A stretch of DNA of 64,000 nt, taken from positions 5,766,001 to 5,830,000 of the forward strand of contig NZ_JARUBE010000003.1 in NCBI RefSeq assembly GCF_029626035.1, written 5' to 3'. Origin of the DNA: Micromonospora sp. WMMD980. GTDB lineage: Bacteria; Actinomycetota; Actinomycetes; Mycobacteriales; Micromonosporaceae. Position numbers and translations under genes: made by a program. The notes beneath the pieces were generated by a model, which saw only the letters and a program-made list of their open reading frames with translations, was not told the origin of the DNA and did no database searches. Below, piece by piece: positions 61,792 through 64,000 of the stretch; position 1 is the stretch's first letter; every line of letters starts with the position of its first letter.

Positions 61792-62499
61792 TCAGCGCGT
61801 GCTTCGGGGCAGGTCGACCAGGTCTGCCGCCTCGGCCAACTCGTCGCCGAGGAAAGTGCCCGCACTGGCCACCGCCGCCGTCCACAGCAACTCCGCCGGG
61901 GTGCCGGAGGTCAACCAGCGCGCCAACTCCCGCCCGGACCGCTCGTCCGGCGCCGACCACCGCACGACCTCCGCCAGGTGACGGGTGGGCGCCTCGCCCG
62001 GCAGCTCGGCGAAGTCCGCCAGGTAGGGGCCGGTGTTCAGCTCCAGCGCGGCCACCGCGTCCAGCACCTCCTCCGCCGGACATGTCGACGGCCACGACGA
62101 CAACGTCCACCGCCACCAGGCGCGGAGGAAGTCCTCGACCGCGTCCCGCTCGGCCGGTGTCCAGCCCGCCCACTGCGCGCCGATCCGGCGGGTGCCGTTC
62201 GACGGCCACCACCAGTCGGTCAGCTCGCCGGCGGCGTAGGCGGTCAGCAGTCGAGGCACCAGGTGTGGCAGTTCGCTCCCGTCGCCCCAGGTGCCCGGGT
62301 TGCCGAGGTAGCTTCCGAGCTGGTCCGGGGTCAGCGCGCGCAGCGGCGTACGTCGAAACCGGTCGACCTCCGCCGGGTCCACGCAGTGCTCGCACGCCGC
62401 CATGTCGGGCGGCATCGGGTGACGGGCGAAGACGGCGTACAGCCGCTCGCCCTGCCCGCTCCACCTCACCCGTCCACACCGCGCCAGTGTGACACCCAC
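61792..62499 (-). CDS. hypothetical protein
   Basis: A 235-residue protein whose start is GTG 62499 (MGVTLARCGRVRWSGQGERL). It contains CEHCVDPAEVDRFR, a CxxC pair possibly for zinc, and Trp-rich segments (TDWWWPSNGTRRIGAQWAGW, FLRAWWRWTLSSWPS). I recognise no named family, though similar proteins occur in other actinomycetes. The start region lies inside a repeat unit (62489-62512), so a later start (Met near 62411, MPPDMAAC) is possible. Confidence 0.65.
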   Translation of the reverse strand: MGVTLARCGRVRWSGQGERLYAVFARHPMPPDMAACEHCVDPAEVDRFRRTPLRALTPDQLGSYLGNPGTWGDGSELPHLVPRLLTAYAAGELTDWWWPSNGTRRIGAQWAGWTPAERDAVEDFLRAWWRWTLSSWPSTCPAEEVLDAVAALELNTGPYLADFAELPGEAPTRHLAEVVRWSAPDERSGRELARWLTSGTPAELLWTAAVASAGTFLGDELAEAADLVDLPRSTR

Positions 62500-62512
62500 G
62501 GCGTTCCACTCG
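62489..62512. repeat. fifth copy of the GACACCC-GGCGTTCCA repeat
   Basis: GTGACACCCACGGCGTTCCA then CTCG, matching the unit of the array at 41445-41583. It covers the start codon of the hypothetical gene. Confidence 0.7.
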
Positions 62513-62528
62513 GCGCCGAGAACGGCGG

Positions 62529-63692
62529 TCAGTAGGACTTGTCCTGGCCCAGGACGTGCTGGGCTACGAAGTTGAGGATCATCTCGCGGCTGACCGGGGC
62601 GATCCGGCCGGCCCGTACCGCGCCGAGCAGCGTCGCCACCCCGTACTCGGTGGTCATGCCGGCCCCGCCGAGCGCCTGGACGGCGGTGTCCACGGCGAGC
62701 GCGGCGGCCTCGCCGGCCGCGTACTTGGCCATGTTGCCGGAGACGCCGGCCTCCAGGTCGCGGCCGGCGTCGTAGAGCGTGGCCGCCTTGTGGATCATCA
62801 GCCGGGCCAGTTCCACCTGCACTGCCGCGTGCGCGAGCGGGTGCGCCACGCCCTGGTGCGAGCCGATCGACCGGCCGCCCCACACCTTGCGGGTGGCGGT
62901 GTAGTCGGACGCCTTCTCGATCGCGTACCGGCCGGTGCCGGCGCCCATCGCGGCCACCGTGATCCGCTCCGGGTTGAGGCCGGCGAACAGCGCCGGCAGG
63001 CCGGCGTCCAGCGACTCGCCGACCAGCGCGTCGGCGGGCAGCCGGACGTCGTCCAGGAAGAGCAGGAACTGGTTCTCCGGAGAGAGGATCTCCATGTCCA
63101 GTTTGGACTTCTCCAGCCCGGGCGCGTCGGTCGGCACGATGAACAGCGCCGGCTTGAGCTTTCCGGTCGAGGAGTCCTCGGTCCTGGCCACCACCAGCAC
63201 GTGATCGGCCTCGTCGACGCCGGAGATGTAGACCTTGCGGCCGGTGAGCAGCCAGTCGTCGCCGTCGCGGCGGGCCACCGTGCCGAGCCGGTGGAAGTTC
63301 GAGCCGGCGTCCGGTTCGGTGATCGCGAAGACGATCTTCTGGGAGCCGTCGGCGAGGCCGGGCAGGTGCCGCTTGCGCTGCGCCTCGGTGCCGTGCTTGG
63401 TGATCACCGTGGCGGCGATGGCGGGGGAGACGACGAGCAGCAGCAGTGGGCAGCCCGCCGCGGCCAGCTCCTCGCAGACCAGCGCCAGTTCGGTGATGCC
63501 GCCGCCCCCGCCGCCGTACTCGGTGGGGATGTTGACGCCGAGGTAGCCGAGCCGGCCGGCCTCGTGCCACAGCTCGGTGGTGTGCTCACCGGCCTTGGCC
63601 TTGCGGACGAAGTAGTCGTGGCCGTACCTGCGGCCCAGCGCCCGCACGGCGTCGCGGAGCTGGTCCTGTTCCTCGGTCAGGTCGAAGTTCAC
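62529..63692 (-). CDS. acyl-CoA dehydrogenase
   Basis: The 387-residue flavoprotein has the N-terminal helical domain (FDLTEEQDQLRDAVRALGRR), middle beta domain (FAITEPDAGSN, KVYISGVDEADHVLVVA) and C-terminal helical domain (QALGGAGMTTEYGVATLLGA, then RAGRIAPVSREMI). It oxidises an acyl-CoA to the enoyl-CoA with FAD; the chain length is not clear. GTG 63692 overlaps the stop of the upstream biotin-carrier gene. This pairing is typical of isovalerate/leucine or related acyl-CoA breakdown clusters. Confidence 0.92.
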   Translation of the reverse strand: MNFDLTEEQDQLRDAVRALGRRYGHDYFVRKAKAGEHTTELWHEAGRLGYLGVNIPTEYGGGGGGITELALVCEELAAAGCPLLLLVVSPAIAATVITKHGTEAQRKRHLPGLADGSQKIVFAITEPDAGSNFHRLGTVARRDGDDWLLTGRKVYISGVDEADHVLVVARTEDSSTGKLKPALFIVPTDAPGLEKSKLDMEILSPENQFLLFLDDVRLPADALVGESLDAGLPALFAGLNPERITVAAMGAGTGRYAIEKASDYTATRKVWGGRSIGSHQGVAHPLAHAAVQVELARLMIHKAATLYDAGRDLEAGVSGNMAKYAAGEAAALAVDTAVQALGGAGMTTEYGVATLLGAVRAGRIAPVSREMILNFVAQHVLGQDKSY

Positions 63693-64000
63693 TGCGGGTC
63701 CTCCTCGGGGTCGACCACGGCCAGTACCGCGCCCGTCTCCACCTGGCCGCCGGGTGGCACCGGCAGCTCCGCCACCACGCCGTCGGCCGGGGCGAGCACG
63801 GGGTGTTCGAGCTTCATCGCTTCCAGCGTCAGCAGCAGGTCACCGGCGGCGACCCGCTGGCCGACCTCGACGTGCACCCGGGTCACCGCGCCGGGCAGCG
63901 GTGCGAGCAGCGAGCCGGCCGCCAGTGCCGCGGTGGGCCGGGGCAGCCGGGGCAGCTCGGTGAGGCTCGCCGCCCCGTCCGGGCCGTCCACGAAGACCGA
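63689..64000 (-). CDS. biotin carboxylase/biotin carboxyl carrier subunit (C-terminal part only)
   Basis: The last 104 or so residues of an acetyl/propionyl-type acyl-CoA carboxylase alpha subunit are visible; the gene starts beyond the window. The BCCP domain includes GSLLAPLPGAVTRVHVEVGQ, LLLTLEAMKLEHPVLAPADG with the biotinyl Lys in EAMKLEH, and VVAELPVPPGGQV. It overlaps the acyl-CoA dehydrogenase start (GTGA), so the two are coupled. The product probably carboxylates an unsaturated acyl-CoA made by the dehydrogenase, by analogy with known clusters. Confidence 0.88.
   Translation of the reverse strand, partial: SVFVDGPDGAASLTELPRLPRPTAALAAGSLLAPLPGAVTRVHVEVGQRVAAGDLLLTLEAMKLEHPVLAPADGVVAELPVPPGGQVETGAVLAVVDPEEDPQ

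Overview
The window is high-GC actinobacterial chromosome, most likely Micromonospora or a close relative in the Micromonosporaceae. The evidence is strong G/C bias at third codon positions, frequent GTG starts, four-base ATGA/GTGA overlaps, a WhiB protein, SigE-family sigma factor, mycobacteria-like ponA2-whiB4 gene order, and several families of short GC-rich inverted repeats. Most of it is ordinary core genome. I see no IS element, prophage, CRISPR array or secondary-metabolite cluster.

Layout. 1-8 kb: DUF885 hydrolase (cut by the window edge), Uma2 nuclease, EamA transporter, PHP phosphoesterase, M23 peptidase, the tadA pair, and deoD. 8.1-11.2 kb: tRNA-Ser(CGA), then a leftward unit in which an FtsX-like extracellular-domain membrane protein is translationally coupled to a SigE-family sigma factor, then two gene remnants. 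11.2-17.4 kb: secreted CBM2-F5/8C-GH26 mannanase, tRNA-Ser(GGA), SRP RNA, dnaX-ybaB-recR. 17.6-23.6 kb: a complete peptide/nickel-type ABC importer operon. 23.6-31.9 kb: HNH nuclease, two MFS transporters, leuA with an apparent leucine-codon attenuator, a winged-helix regulator, a truncated nitroreductase. 32-34.4 kb: lysC-asd with an internal aspartokinase beta-subunit start. 34.5-40.2 kb: a GAF-GGDEF diguanylate cyclase, two phosphoesterases and small proteins. 40.2-44.9 kb: a decayed accessory pocket with a frameshifted chaA, a frameshifted XRE regulator, a second XRE regulator, a four-unit alternating repeat array, and tRNA-Pro(CGG).

45-54.8 kb: metallophosphoesterase, YqeY, then the block ponA2 / whiB4-like / two ArsA-like ATPases / DUF4177 / RidA / metallo-beta-lactamase, which matches the mycobacterial order. 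54.8-60.8 kb: a signalling cluster with a 1192-residue adenylate cyclase-ATPase-TPR protein and a membrane serine/threonine kinase. 60.9-64 kb: an alpha/beta-hydrolase fragment, a hypothetical protein, and an acyl-CoA dehydrogenase coupled to a biotin-carboxylase subunit that runs off the end.

How genes work together. lysC and asd form the first two steps from aspartate to Lys/Thr/Met. leuA appears to sense leucine through its leader. The ABC operon has a hairpin after the binding-protein gene that could set subunit ratios. ponA2, WhiB and the ATPase pair probably belong to cell-envelope and redox stress physiology, by analogy with mycobacteria. The most novel-looking items are the sigma factor/FtsX-domain pair, a 32-bp promoter element shared by two unrelated genes, the three short-repeat families, and the leuA leader.
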